A DNA stretch of 64,000 nt from Cylicocyclus nassatus (lineage: Eukaryota; Nematoda; Chromadorea; Rhabditida; Strongylidae), in contig CATQJL010000223.1 of NCBI GenBank assembly GCA_958299035.1, positions 78,750,322-78,814,321 on the forward strand. The letters run 5' to 3'. Shown one piece after another: positions 23,260 through 35,329 of this stretch. Numbering within the stretch: the stretch's first letter is position 1; every line of letters starts with the position of its first letter. The notes under the pieces are model-generated. The model saw nothing but the letters and a program-made list of their open reading frames with translations. It had not been told where the DNA came from and ran no database searches. Made by a program: the position numbers and the translations under genes.

Positions 23260-23893
23260 CGTTACGAAATTCGTACAGCGAGTTCCAGCCAATCTCTTGA
23301 GCCCAAATTTTGCATGGCGCATCCTAGCAGCATGAAAGTCCGCTATGCAAAAGTACGAGTGGATCCGTTGAGTAGATCCCATTGCGCTCAAAGCGGATCC
23401 GCTTGGCTTCCGGCCAGCAAAATTGGGCCTGTATCACCACTTTTTGCAAAGTCATGGATATGTTTAACAAGCTAATGTGCAAGCCAAGGACTTTAGCCAA
23501 AAAATTAAATTAACGTTGACTACTTCGCCAAAATGGCGCCGAAAAAAATTAGTTGCGTAAATGTTCAATTTGCCAGGATTTTATCTAATCATTTGAGAAT
23601 ATTTTTGCACAGAAATGTAGCCCACGGTGATCATCGTCGTTATGGCGACTATCAATCCATAAAAAGTCCAAAAACCGGTTCAAATTTGCAATTATTTTTC
23701 TCGGAAAAGTTTCATCCACGCAAAAATATCGATCTCACGCAAAAAAGCTCTCGGAATGAATAGTTGTTTACAAATCATTCGTGATAGCCTGCATAGCGCG
23801 GTGAGTTTCATTGTCATTATTATGCCAGAATGAGTAAGGCATACAGAAAGTAGGGCCAGTGCGAGCCTCTGCGAAGCAGAGGTGACGCATTGG
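21405..23893 (+). repeat. Interspersed repeat unit with giant TG expansion
   Basis: This has the same borders as the copies at the left end: ATAATAACGGGCTAAGG at about 21410, the GTCTGTC block at 23222-23260 followed by TACGAAATTC, the CAAATTTTGCATGGCGCATC region, and the terminal hairpin at 23856-23893. Between them the TG run, about 15-50 bases elsewhere, spans roughly 1.8 kb. Confidence 0.9.
21424..23245 (+). repeat. Microsatellite, (TG)n interrupted by TTTG
   Basis: About 1.8 kb of TG tracts of 3-6 repeats separated by TTTG, with very few other bases (for example GCGTG at 21656, GTATG at 22784). All long open frames here, in several frames and on both strands, are repeats of Val/Cys/Leu/Phe or Thr/His/Gln/Asn codons and are not genes. 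Confidence 0.95.
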
Positions 23894-25619
23894 TTTTACC
23901 TAATAGCCTGATTGTAACTCTCTGCTCTCGCTCTTTCTTGTGGAAGCATCGAAAGCACCATTGAAACATCAACATCATCAACAGTCATTAAAATCGAATA
24001 AAATAGCAGCAGCTTTAACCTCAGTAACATCTTTAAAAACAAAAGAAAACACCGTCAACTTCACTGTATCCTTGAGAAAAACAACAAAAAGAACACAACC
24101 ATACCCCAAAATGGTCTGAATCTTTGGAAAGAATAAAGAAATATCCGAAAACGTGAACATGTGCAATGAAAAGCAGTCACAGAACGCAGCGAGTTTTCAG
24201 TTTGTTAAATCAAAACTTTCTTTTAGAAGGCTCTTTCGCGCCATTGTTCGCTGCGGCGGGTGCGGGTTATATAAGGTGCGGCTTATAAAGGTACTTCTTT
24301 TTGCACTCATTACAGGGTACTACTACTTCCTTGCGCGTATTAGGAATTCCACTTCAACTAACCTCCAAATTCTGAAATTAAGAGCAACTCAAAACCTCGT
24401 TTGTCCTTCTTTCGCTTTTATCTCAGACTACAGAAGACCAATGAGGCTCAAATCACTTTTGTGAAAGTTATGAGGATCAGGTTATCGAATATAGTTGTTC
24501 TCGCCGCTTCCCTCGCGATTCACGTAGTAGCGCAGACTTAGCATATTACCGTAATCCAGTATTTTCGCAGTATTTTCCATTTGCTTAGCTAAAGGAAAAG
24601 GGCTATATCTTTTCCTAGGAGAAACAATTTTGCTGGAAAATCATGCTATGTAGAGAAGAAGGTTTAGCAGTAGCAACCATATAAAAAAGACAGAGATTTG
24701 ACCGCTTTGAAGGTAAGCTAATGGGATGTGGTACACCCCCTAAAAAGCTGTGTCCGCCACAGTTTCTTGGGAGTGTGCTACACCCCTAACTTGCCTGCAA
24801 ACAGAATTTTAGCTTACAAAACACACATAGTTTGATAGCCTGAATCTTGTCACAGGCATCATTTGGGCCTGATTGATCTTATTCGCTCGGAGTAAAAGCT
24901 GGTGAAAGCGAACCATTGGAAGTGAAAATTTTGGCCTGCTTCTAATTCCGTAATTTGGTGGTTATTTGAAGCAGGATTCTGGAATGGGAAAAAGGAGCAG
25001 TGCTTTGTATTGAGTGCAAAAAAGAGTCAGCTAATTCACTTTTGAAATATAGTCAATCAACTTCGAAAATGTTCACTTCACTTGGGTGGTCCAATATTGG
25101 GAATCCTTAGAATTTGATAAAACTTGGCCCATGGTGGTTACATGACATGATGATTTCGAATGTGTGCCTAATTATGTATGATAGAGCCTTTATTTGATGC
25201 CTAGGGAAGAGAAGATGGGGGGGGGGGTATTGACACAGAAGATAGGTGAGGGGGGGGAGGTCGTATCCGGCGCTTGTGTGCCACACCTCTTGCTCGACCC
25301 TGGTTATAATCGCAGGATTCCGAAATGCTCGAGTATGTAACTCTGGCTGGATCGGTGTCAGAAGACTACAGTGCGACCAATGGGCTATCTCACTTAAAAT
25401 CCATTTTTAATTTGTCATACTGGATCAAAAAAGGCTATGAAGTTTACGGTGCCGATGAGCGGCGGCGCCTCATTTCAGCGTCTGTTCTCCTTCCTTCTCG
25501 ATCGATATCTTTACTATGTCTATTGTGCTCGTGCCTGGCAGGTTAGTTTCCGCCTTTCACCTCGGGCAGAGTTTACGCGATTCGATCGTCGGATTCAATC
25601 GCTACAAAACAAGTGTTAC

Positions 25620-25745
25620 GAGTTCATTGCATGCCGATTTTCTTGTATTTCGGTTGTGGTTGTCAGCCACCAATAGTCGTGTTGGAAAACTACCACAACC
25701 GACATGCAAGCAGATCGGCATGCAATGATATTGTTACAGTGTCCT
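25620..25745. repeat. Small foldback element
   Basis: CATTGCATGCCGATTTTCTT with TTCGGTTGTGG is matched by the inverse CCACAACCGACATGCAAG and ATCGGCATGCAATG. A related copy is at 34845-34955. Further arms may extend to about 25565 and 25795 (CTCGGGCAGAGTTTACGCGA and its inverse). Confidence 0.7.
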
Positions 25746-26639
25746 GCCATGATGAATCGCAACGATAAAATCGCGTGAACTCTGCCCGAGATCTTTGATG
25801 TCACTTTTGCAGTGGCCGAGCGTCTTGGAGTTCATACTAGATTGGAATTCAAGTCGATTTTGGGATTGATATTGGACGAGCCACTTTCAGATTTTTTGAG
25901 ATTCAGATATTAATATCCTATGAACTTTGGAAGCAGAGAGGCAGTCGCGCCTGTCATTCTTCGACGTGTGGCGGATCTGTATGGGTGAATCTTCGCGAGC
26001 ATATGTTCTTTGTATTTATGGACGCTCACCATTGGTAGCACGGGAAGGGGCGCACTGTCCCGTGTTGGGGTTTTTGTTTTGATCGGTAATTTAGTACTTA
26101 TTTTAGCATAGTATTTGTTTTTTTTTTGTGTTATAAGGGTAGACTGATAGTGGTTTATTCTTCTTTTTCTTTACGCGCTAGCTCAAGGGCAGGCTAGGTA
26201 GCGTCGTATTGCGGGCGAGCGCACTAGGTATCTGTGTAGCATTTAGTTGCCGCAGACCCACTGAGCTGCCACCTTGGATGGTTTTCCTCACGTAGCGTGC
26301 AGGCCACAGCACAAGTTGCCATAATTCTTTGTCCCTCGCTTCAAACATCTGCGACTTCTTGGTGATCGTCGATAGCTGCGTTCACAATTTTTAGGTACAG
26401 AATTGAACTGTATTCAGCTGATTCTAAGCTGACATTAGTTTCATGAACACGTCTGCTAGCGCGTTGGGGTTTTCCTCGGAGACGCTTTCCGAAGAATATA
26501 CTCTACTTTGTCCACATGTTGTCTGTCCCTGCCCATGATGTGTAAGGCCTATCGATGTTTGCTTTCGCGGCGTATTCCGTTCTGTCAAAAAACGGTACAT
26601 TCTTCTTATATCCGTACTGTGATTGTGTCGATTAACAGA

Positions 26640-28035
26640 TCGCGCTCAAGCTCTCTGTGGGTAGTTGGGTAGTCCCTAGAGCTTTCGACGCGGCTGTAGT
26701 ATTAATGCAAGTCTTAGCTGCGCGCCAGGAGCACAGTTGAGTCGAAGAAATATAGACAAGCATTTCGGGTTTCTAAGTTGGTCGATGGCTTCCTTTAAAG
26801 GCACAAAGGCGGTTGAGGCTGTTCTTATTTTTCTGTCAAGTTCTTCTCTTGAACCATTCTTCATGTTCAAGATGCAAACAAGAAGACGCTAGGAATGCCT
26901 TCCAATTCCATTTCCGCAAAAAGAGCAATCATGGACTGAGTCTTCCTCCGATTGAATCGCAGTACTTCTCCCACTTCCTTAAGTTCTTTCTGCATCGTCT
27001 GCGCTTCATTGATGCTGCTCGATAAGAGAGTGATGTCTTCCACAAAACGAATTCAACAGGAATTTTCCATCAACTTCCATCAACTCATATGCCTCTTTCG
27101 TCCCAGTCCAGTGACTTCGTCATCCACTGTGAGGCCGCGGTGAAGAGCTTCAGCAAATTTGTGTCTCTTTGTCGGACCCCCTTCCCAAATAGGATGGTCA
27201 GGGAGAGAAGGGATAGCTGCATCGCTGTATAATCTTTGTAACAGTCAGCCAACGTTTATAAGCGGAGTCCACACCTTGCTCATTAGACAGAATGTTGCCG
27301 GCGCTGTTGAAGGCATTCTTGAACATTGAAGCGTCCAGGCAAATCTGGACATATGGGGATCTCACGTGGATAGTAATTTCGAGGCTCTAATTGAGCCACT
27401 ACCCAACCATCAGCTCAGATAGTGCTCTAGCGGCTGAGATATCCCCCTCGAAACTGGACCCCAGGATCGTATTTCGCATGGAATCATGGCGCAACCCATC
27501 ATTTTCGCGCAGGACCCACGCGTTGCGCCATAAATCCATGCAATTACGATTTTGAGGTCAAGTCTCGAGGGGAATATCTCTCCCGTTAGAGCACTACCTG
27601 AGCTGCCGGTTGGCAGTGCCTTAGTTAGGGTCTCAAAATTACTTTCCATGTAAAATCTCATAGGTCTAGATTTGCCTGGGTGGTGCCTGTAAGACTAGGG
27701 CAGTCGGTACTCTCTGCGGAATGCTATGATTCTCCAACCGCCTGGATGTGGTCCATGCAGCTGATGGCTTGCAAAAATCCAGCTTGCTGTTAGGGTTAGG
27801 CTTAATCCAGTGTACTGCTATGCGTTAATCTTGGTGAGTAGCTTGCACAGCAAACTCAGCAAAGTAGTCTAAGGATTCTCTCGTCCACCATTCCTGTAGA
27901 GATGGAGAGCCCTTGAGATTCTCTGCTGGTCGTCGGGAATCCTTTCCTTCTCAAACTAAAACTCTAAATGCGACGCGAGAATCTCATGTACGTTGGCAGA
28001 AGTTCGACAAAATGTGGTCCTTTGAAGCCATGAAT
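26640..28035 (-). pseudogene. RTE-type LINE reverse transcriptase, decayed
   Basis: On the minus strand the frame fragments read RNGGRENP with a LLCKLLTKI stretch (27.9-27.8 kb), GVRQRDTNLLKLFTAA (near 27.2-27.1 kb), FVEDITLLSSSINEAQ followed by MQKELKEVGEVLRFNRRKT (27.05-26.9 kb) and GSREELDRKIRTA with LKEAIDQLRNP (26.87-26.75 kb). These match, in order, the finger, palm and thumb phrases of nematode RTE elements; the catalytic FVDD box reads FVED. Stops and frameshifts separate the pieces, and a foldback element (27326-27693) splits them. It is non-functional. Confidence 0.75.
27326..27693. repeat. Foldback element, GCGTCCAGGC family, inside the LINE
   Basis: Arms GCGTCCAGGCAAATCTGGAC and AGATTTGCCTGGGTGGTGCC; the middle carries the family palindrome around GGACCCCAGGATCGTATTTC. 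The ends have drifted relative to the 29412 copy. Confidence 0.75.
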
Positions 28036-28594
28036 TCTTTAGTGTCTTAATCAAGTATTTCAGAAAATTGGTAGTGGTACCTCTCCTGGGAATAACGGGC
28101 CGGCACGGCGATGATAAGCGGAAGAGGCAGAACTGGTACTGAAGTTCTACGCGGTAACTTCTTTACTGTCAACTAGCTGCATACCCAGCTTCGCTGCACG
28201 CACCACCACTGTTTTAAGGGCTCAACAAAGAGCAAACTTAGTGCGTAACTGAAAAGGTTCAACCTACATGCTTTTCGGCTTCCTTCCTTTTCTCGTGTAA
28301 CACAGAGCAGATACCTGCTTCGCATTACCACATTTGCCGCATTATGCAGTGAAAATGAGTTCTACCATGTTGTTTACATGAAAGTTGAAAGTGCTTGATA
28401 GTACTTGATAAGAGTTCATTCTTTGCAAAATCGATGAATATAGAAGGAGTGGGGTTCTTGCTGCGAAAAGTAGACTACGACCTGGATCGGTTTTGAAAAC
28501 ATAGGTGTGCAAGGTTTGATCGGTCCACACATAAAAGTTTCTATAAAACACGCTAACTAACAATTTATCAACACTCAGTTTTATATGTGTATAG

Positions 28595-28957
28595 CAGTGG
28601 CGTACCCAGGATTTCGGCTCGGGGGGAGGGGGACGGCAAAAATGTTTTTTTTTAAATGAAAGTGCATGGCATCAGCCACACACTCCGAAAAAATTTTAGG
28701 GGGGCTTCTCAAAATTTTTGCGGGTCCCCAACCCCTAAAATCTGGGAAAAGGGGGCGTGGCGTCAGCCACGTCCCCGAAAAAAAATTTTTATAGGGCTAA
28801 TTTGAATTTTTAAAAAATTTTACAAATTATTTTAATTGCTTACAAAAATAAACAAGTCACTTGCACATTTTTATGACACATGTGAGTAACTTTCAAAAAT
28901 TCCGCGACCCGTTCTCGGAGAGGGGGGGGGGGCGCCCCCCCCCTCGGTACGCCACTG
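28595..28957. mobile_element. hAT-type non-autonomous element
   Basis: Ends CAGTGGCGTACCCAGG and GGTACGCCACTG, with 8-base flanks GTGTATAG and ATGTATAG (7 of 8 match). The inside has G-runs and a duplicated GGCATCAGCCACAC / GGCGTCAGCCACGT segment. It interrupts the LINE remnants on either side. Confidence 0.8.
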
Positions 28958-28979
28958 ATGTATAGATAAGAGAAGCCGA

Positions 28980-30390
28980 GCCCGTCTTAGTCTAGCAGTG
29001 CTGCCAGCAAAGCGTGACATTCGCAGGTCCTTCGCGCTTTTTGAGACATCTTTTCCCTTTGGCCTCTTCCACTATTCTTGCCTGTACATCCCTGATCCTC
29101 CTGCAGAGCTTTTCTGCAGCTGGCGTTTATATCATTCGCTCGAGATGGGTTTTCAAATCTGCCGCTTTTCCGTCTTTTGTGCAACTTTTTTTGGTCTTCA
29201 TAGTACTTTTAGGTTTTTCTCACTAGTCCTTGGGACAAATACTCCGCAGGCTCGCAATCTTTCAGAGGCCGATAGTAGTCGTACGCTGGGTCCTCCTCGG
29301 AGGGCAGCCACAATTTGATATGTGCTCCTCCAGCCTGTCGTCGTCATAAATAACTTCTTTCTTTTCGAAACTTGGAGCAGATTCCTCTCCAGTTCCTACT
29401 GGATCTTTGGCTTAAAGGCAGCGTCCAGGCAGATCTGGACCTATGGGGATTTTACGTGGAAAGTACTTTTAGGGCCCTAACTAAGGCACTGCTCAAGCGA
29501 CAGCGCAGGTAGTGCTCTAACGGCTGTGATATCCCCCTCGAAACTGGACCCCGCGATCGTATTCACATGGAGTCATGGCATTTTCGCGCGAGGACCCACA
29601 TTTTGCGCCATGAATCCATGCGAAATACGATCGTGGGGTCCAGTTTCAAGGGAAATATCTCAGCCGTTAGAGCACTACCTGAGCTGCCGGTTGGGCAGTG
29701 GCTTAGTTGGGGCCCCAAAATTAGTATTCACGTGAGATCCCCATATGTCCAGACCTGCCTGGACGCTGCCTTTAAGGAAGGCGGTGATCGGAGCCACGTA
29801 AAAGAATATTACTGAAATATCGAGCTCCTTCTCCAGTTATTGAGGACGTGGTCGATCTCCGCGTGTCTTGGGCGGTTCCTATGTTCAGCGTAAATGCTCT
29901 TGCTTTATGTGTAAGAAATTTCTATACAAAAGTCATGAGGCGGAGAGAAGCCAAACGAGATGATTGCCGTTTTCGTTCCGAAGCCTATGTTAAACTTCCC
30001 CATTCTATATTCGTCTTCTAGTGCCATCCCAACTTACACATTAGAAACGGACGCTCCTCCACGTCTTCGTGGAAAGTGTTTAGTTCTAAAATATAGCTGC
30101 TGATGTTAGCGAGTAGCAGTCAATGATGCTGAGGTCTTCTGACGGGAAGGTCATAGTCGTAGCATGGCTATCGAGTTGATCTCATGCGAATCAACAAGAT
30201 GGACCGTTAGATGGAACAAGGTCAACGCATCCAAAGTTTCGTGAAGAACTTCTTCTCACCACGAATGATAAGTGTCCGATCACTCATTCTTTCTGGACTT
30301 CGTTTACTTCAGAGCGATGACATGGCTTGATGTGCTCTACAGCGTCCTAAAGGACGTGGAGGTCAGCGTTTGTAGACTGTCCTGGCGTTG
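28980..30390 (-). pseudogene. RTE-type LINE endonuclease and linker, decayed
   Basis: Minus-strand fragments include HAEIDHVLNNWRR (near 29.85 kb), which matches the RTE endonuclease phrase NEIDHVLTN-x-R, upstream fragments toward 30.35 kb, and a charged linker with ANDINASCRKALQED near 29.1 kb. Many stops are present. A foldback element (29412-29775) cuts it, and the 28595 element separates it from the reverse transcriptase part. The hAT element at 30395 sits at its 5' side. Confidence 0.6.
29412..29775. mobile_element. Foldback element with TTAA ends
   Basis: TTAAAGGCAGCGTCCAGGC on the left and GCCTGGACGCTGCCTTTAA on the right are exact inverses, so the element sits between two TTAA tetranucleotides as expected for a piggyBac-like target. 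This is the best-preserved copy of the family. It has no coding frame. Confidence 0.85.
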
Positions 30391-30394
30391 TAAG

Positions 30395-32113
30395 CAGAGG
30401 TGCGATAGGTGGAGCCGGGCCCCCCAAAAGTGAAGGTGGTTCCAGCTACCACTGGCTGGCCAAAAGTGAAGGTGGTAGTGCCGGACACTCACCTCCCAAA
30501 AACGTCGACCGGGGGGGGGGGAGAAGGGGGGGGACTTCGGATAGTTGAAGAACTCTGACCTAACGGTCCCTTGAGGGCCAACAAGTGTGACTTAAGGGGC
30601 CTTTTTAGGGCGATAAATACGATGAGTATAGCGGCATAAAAATAAAATAAAAAGAAATAAATATGTTATTCAAATGGTCTACTTGTAAGTAAATCCCAGT
30701 TAGACTTTACATATTTCATTAAGTAGATTTTGTTATAACGTACTGGGAATAAAGTAGGTCGATCCAGGCAGTAACCACCGAGAACCAGAATTTCAAATAA
30801 TAAAATAGCGAAAAATCATGCGAAATTTCCATTGTTATAAATCTGATGGTTGAAGATGTCAGCAACTGCGACTTCATAGGTTTTGAAGGGCTAGTGTTGT
30901 TCTACCAGTCAGTGAAAGAATTAGATCGATCTGAGCAGTACTCGCCGAGAGCGAGAATTTTAAAAAATTAAGCGATTTCAGGTTGCTTAGTGACAGGTGA
31001 CGTTTAAACTCCTATAAATCTGGAATGTGAAAATATGCAATGTTGCGACTTCATAGGTTTTGTGGAGTAAGGATTGCTCTACCGGACTATGCCTTAGCCG
31101 TACCGATCCAATGAAATAGCGCCGAGATCCAGGGTCTTGAAAAAGCAGGTAAAAAACCGCTTTTTGAACTTCAACAGCTCATAACTTCTTCAGAATTGCA
31201 TGAATCATGTTGCGACTTCATAGGTTTGATTCTTCTCATCAAGAGCTTTCAGATGATATATACTATGTTTGGGGTTCAATGATTTTTGCGGCTCTAACCC
31301 AGGGTGGAGACTTTTCACCCCAAAGTCTCCACTGGCGGTCTCCGGCCAATACATTAACATGGGCGAGGTGGAGACTTTGGGGTGAAAAGTCTCCACCCTG
31401 GGTTAGAGCCGCAAAAATCATTGAACCCCCACATACTATATATCATCTGAAAGCTCTTGATGAGATGAATCAAACCTATGAAGTCGCAACATGATTCATG
31501 CAATTCTGAAGAAGTCATGAGCTGTTGAAGTTCAAAAAGCGGTTTTTTACCTGCTTTTTCAAGACCCTGGATCTCGGCGCTATTTCAATGGATAGGTACG
31601 GCTAAGGCATAGTCCGGTAGAGCAATCCTTACTCCACAAAACCTATGAAGTCGCAACATTGCATAATTTCACATTCCAGATTTATAGGAGTTTAAACGTC
31701 AGCTGTCACTAAGCAACCTAAAATCGCTTAATTTTTTAAAATTCTCGTTCTCAGCGGCCACTGCTCAAATCGACTCGATTCTTCCACTATCTGGTAGAAC
31801 AACACTTGCTCTTCAAAACCTATGAAGTCGCAATTGCTGACATCTTCGACCACCAGATTTATAACAGTGGAAATTTCGCATGATTTTTCGCTACTTTGTC
31901 ACTCGAAATACTGGTTCTCTGCGGTTACTGCCTATATTGACCTACTACTTGGATATATGCTCTCAATACTTTCTTTTTCGTTTCTTTTGCTCATTTTCCT
32001 TCTTTTAATCTTCAGCAAAAATTTTTTTTCAAACCCAAAAGTGAAGGTGGTCACCCGGTACCAGCTCAAAAGTGAAATTAGGCGGAGACTCGGCTCCAAC
32101 TATCGCACCTCTG
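30395..32113. mobile_element. hAT-type giant foldback element
   Basis: The left end is CAGAGGTGCGATAG and the right end CTATCGCACCTCTG; both are flanked by the same 8 bases, GTTGTAAG (30387-30394 and 32114-32121). The element is nearly one long inverted repeat with its centre near 31353: the arms carry CATGTTGCGACTTCATAGG, then CCAGGGTGGAGACTTTTCAC, and their inverses. Subterminal AAAAGTGAAGGTGG motifs occur at both ends in the same orientation. The mirrored frames at 31207-31494 are products of the palindrome. Confidence 0.92.
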
Positions 32114-32121
32114 GTTGTAAG

Positions 32122-33860
32122 TGCAGAGCATGAAGCAGTCTTTATTGCGTGTCGTCCAGGCAGACGCGTCGTCCTTTTGTCTGATCCAAAAGGCGCCGTG
32201 ACACCCTAACATCGTTCTTGCTACCAACCGACGAGACTGGATCCGACGTTAAGGGTTTCTTCCTCTTATTCTAATTGGTGGAGTGATATTCCTCTACAAG
32301 AGCAGACTTATTAGGCCTGGAGTGGAGCGGGGACCACTTTGCGATCAGAAAACCAGACGGTGAGGATCTAGTCATTTGATTTTGAAGGCGATATATGCAA
32401 ATTCCGGCAGAGACTGGAGAGAGAGGACATATGGGTCTGTTATCACCCAACGTTTTACAATTAGTGGAGTCCGTAGTGCAGGGTTTTCTTCTAATCTTCT
32501 TGCTGAATGATTGATAAAATTTTTTCGAAAACAGATAAGAACGTGCTTTTGTATTCCACTGGGCAATAGCCCACCATGATACTGGAGTGGGAAGCGTCGG
32601 CGACTCTTTAGCCCAATACATTGAGAGGGCGGAAATCTGGCTGGGGTCACACAAAATATTGAAATGGGTTTATGTGGATGCGCTATCTACCTTTATTATG
32701 TTAGAGTATCAGGGTGGATATAGATCTCCAAGAGATGGATAGAAAAAAGGGAAAGTGATTCTTGAGGCCGCATGAATTAACATCCCCGCCGGGGAGGGGT
32801 TTGCAGCTTATAACAAGCTTCATATCCTGAAGCTCAAGACATCTGCGTTTCCCGCTGTCTACCGTATCAGTAAGGATTACCACCATTCTTATGAACAGGA
32901 GCAAGAACAGGAGCAAGAAGCATACATGCCGCATTTTCCAGCTTGTATTACCGCCGGTAGTAGTAGTCCCCCTGACCTAGCGGCATCTTTCGCCGTCAAT
33001 CGCCGACATCTTTGAGTGAGATCGGCTTGAACATCGAGCTCGAATTTGTGCCCTCTCGACCCTTCTCACCACGTATTTCTGATCGAGGAGGTCATAGTGA
33101 CCTTAAATAATCTTACCTGGCAACTGAAAGTTCTAAAAACCTCCCTAAACAGAATTGTAGAGAAAGTGCTGGTGGCAGCTTCAGAACTGACCTGGGGCAT
33201 CTTTCGAATTTCAGCGTTGAGAGATGCCGCTAGGTCAGAGAGTACGAGAAATAGCGTGCTCTTTTGAGAGATTAAGGTGCCACCATTCCGACGTGCCCCT
33301 ACCATGTCGAGGTGGTGGCACCTTGCTGGCGGAGTCTATGAGTTTGTTGCCACTGCGAGTTCACGCCGAAATTGGCAACTTTTCGTGATGTGCGCCAACT
33401 TGGCGGCAGCTTTGATGCCGTCAGGTAAGATAGATTACTACCGGCCCTGATGATCCCCGGCGGCTGGCCGTCTTTTCTTTGAAGTCATTTTTCTTTCTTC
33501 AAAGTTAATAAAAGCTTTCTAAAATTGTGCCGATTATCTAGCCCAACACCTCTTAATGTTGCTGCTAAGAACAAGCAATGTACTGGAGTCATGAAATTTT
33601 CGATGAACCACAAGTTGAAAGTTGGGGGTTACAAAAAAAATTCGATTACAAAAACTCATTTGTTCTTAACAGAAACATGCTTAGCCCTCTTGGGTTAGAT
33701 AATCAGTACAATTGTGGAATATCTTTATCAGCTCTGAACAGAGAAAAATAACTTTGAAGAGACGGTCGGCCGCCGGGGATCAATAGGGGTCGTATAAAAG
33801 GCTGGAAAATGGGGCTTATAACTTCTCGCTCCTTTTCAATATGTTCTCAGGGAAGGATAG
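32122..33860. other. No supported gene
   Basis: It contains several short frames, including overlapping minus-strand ones at 32271-32654. None has a family signature, and the region may include further LINE debris. Confidence 0.35.
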
Positions 33861-33884
33861 TGGGATTACTTACTGATAGGTAGA

Positions 33885-34065
33885 CAGCGTGGAATCTAGA
33901 TTTTCAGTGCATGCGGCCCTTAGAAATACGATATAAAGTCCGCTCATAGCCCCCTCCCCCACTACTCCCCAGCGGAACGTGCCTCGTCGCAGTGTGAATC
34001 CAAAAACGGATGAATATGTTACCGCAGATAATTCAAGAACGCTAAATGCATGCAGATTTCCAAAC
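33885..34065 (-). CDS. Candidate exon, membrane-protein-like
   Basis: It is open between the acceptor TAAATTTTAG-type signal at about 34068 and a GTAAGT donor after 33885, phase 2 at both ends. It encodes NLHAFSVLELSAVTYSSVFG and then AMSGLYIVFL, two hydrophobic stretches. Position and strand would fit an upstream ABCA relative (see 35330-35438), but no diagnostic motif is present. Confidence 0.35.
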
Positions 34066-34844
34066 ATAAACTTTCTAAATCACACCTCGAAAGAAGTTTC
34101 AAGAGTTCAAGAAGGCTGATGTTTAGCTATCAGCGAATGATTGTGCCAAATTCAAAAATTTTTTAGTAAAAGTACTTATGAGTGTCCTTCTATCTACACA
34201 TACATAAAGCTTCATGGGTGTTCTTCTACCTATACATATATAAAGCTAAGTGTTTGTAATGTTAGTTTGTGTTCTTTTGGAGAACTTTTGTGTGTGAACT
34301 GATCAACGCTAACTTTGCACACATTTGTTTCTAGACCTCCCCACCGCTACGGCGAAATTCCCACTTCCCTATTAATTTATCGATTTTGAAGAAAATGTCT
34401 TATCAGTTACTTTCAAACCAGTTCCAATTTCCGCGTGAACAATAGTGGTAATACTTTTCAACCCACCATGCCGAGGATCCATAATTCAGAGCGATGCCTG
34501 TGTCAGGAGTCCCGTGTTAATGAGTAAAAGAAGAAAGCCGAATCGCAGATAAGTTAATCCTTTGAAGTCGCGACGATTTCGCTCGTTGTCAAGCCATCTA
34601 AACCCACGTGCGGGCGAAGCCGGGCATGCCAACTTGTACTCAAAAAGAGTGCATTTATCAAAATCTCACAATTAGATTCGAATAATCTATGATCGCCTGG
34701 TGGAAAGTTTTCTCACTGATACTCTTTCGACAATTTCAAAAAAACTTTATACGAAAACTGTCAAAAAGAAAATATGTGAAGGGCCGGGAATACAACACGC
34801 AATTTCATCGCCTCGTGATTCTCTCAAAAAAGAGAAATGGTTAC

Positions 34845-34955
34845 GAGTCCATTGTATGTAGATCATCTCGCATTTCGGTTGTGATAGTTTTCCGAGTGAC
34901 TATCCGCGACTGTTACAGCCGAAATGCAGGATGATCTGCATGCAATGAGTAACAG
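34845..34955. repeat. Small foldback element
   Basis: The arms are GTAGATCATCTCGCATTTCGG with the inverse CCGAAATGCAGGATGATCTGC. It belongs with 25620-25745. Confidence 0.65.
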
Positions 34956-35329
34956 ATTCTTGTTGGGAGAATTGCGAGTCGATGAGATCGCGTGATGTAT
35001 GCCAGCCCCTTCACTCTTCAAGGCACCACTGATCAATTGCAACTTATCGTTAGCTGGTACATATATGTTAACGAACTCCTCTGATGAAGTCCTCAGAGCG
35101 TTCCATGTGTTCTTGGTGCGATACGTAAACACTGGTCAACAATCGCCGTACCCACTCCGTGCAACACGATGATCAACGGGGATGCAGGTGATCGTTAGTT
35201 GATGAAACGTATCAGCTGGCTACCTTTCACACACTGTTTTCGTTCATTCACCAAATTCAAAGTCAACTGCCCTCAGCAGTGCTTGATGCAAGGAAGTGAT
35301 AGCTGAAATTTAGAGCAGTTTCTACTTAC

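Larger units (their letters stand above)
20738..25302. mobile_element. Possible hAT-type element with nested insertions
   Basis: The left end is CAGGGTCAAGAGTGGGGTGT and the right end is its near-inverse, ACACCTCTTGCTCGACCCTG. Flanks are GTTATGAC and GTTATAAT (6 of 8 match), so the target duplication is imperfect. The ends resemble the 54501-55992 element. Inside are a CAAGGGA foldback (20882-21280) and the giant TG-bearing repeat (21405-23893). No transposase was recognised. The span is plausible but not certain. Confidence 0.5.

Noticed and set aside
21346..23475. Very long open frames (over 600 codons) in several frames and on both strands
   Set aside because: They are translations of the TG/TTTG microsatellite, made only of a few alternating residues.
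23902..24031. Minus-strand frame with splice-like borders and a hydrophobic start (MLLRLKLLLFYSILMTV)
   Set aside because: It lies inside the probable 20738-25302 element and directly beside a repeat border; its phase does not join cleanly to neighbouring exons.
31207..31494. Mirrored frames on both strands around 31.3 kb
   Set aside because: They are produced by the palindrome of the 30395-32113 element.
32271..32654. Overlapping minus-strand frames of about 100 codons with a NRPICPLS phrase
   Set aside because: The phrase resembles a reverse transcriptase motif but nothing around it fits; too weak to call.
33046..33267. Plus-strand frame of 73 codons
   Set aside because: A comparable frame lies opposite it on the minus strand; no splice support, no family signature.
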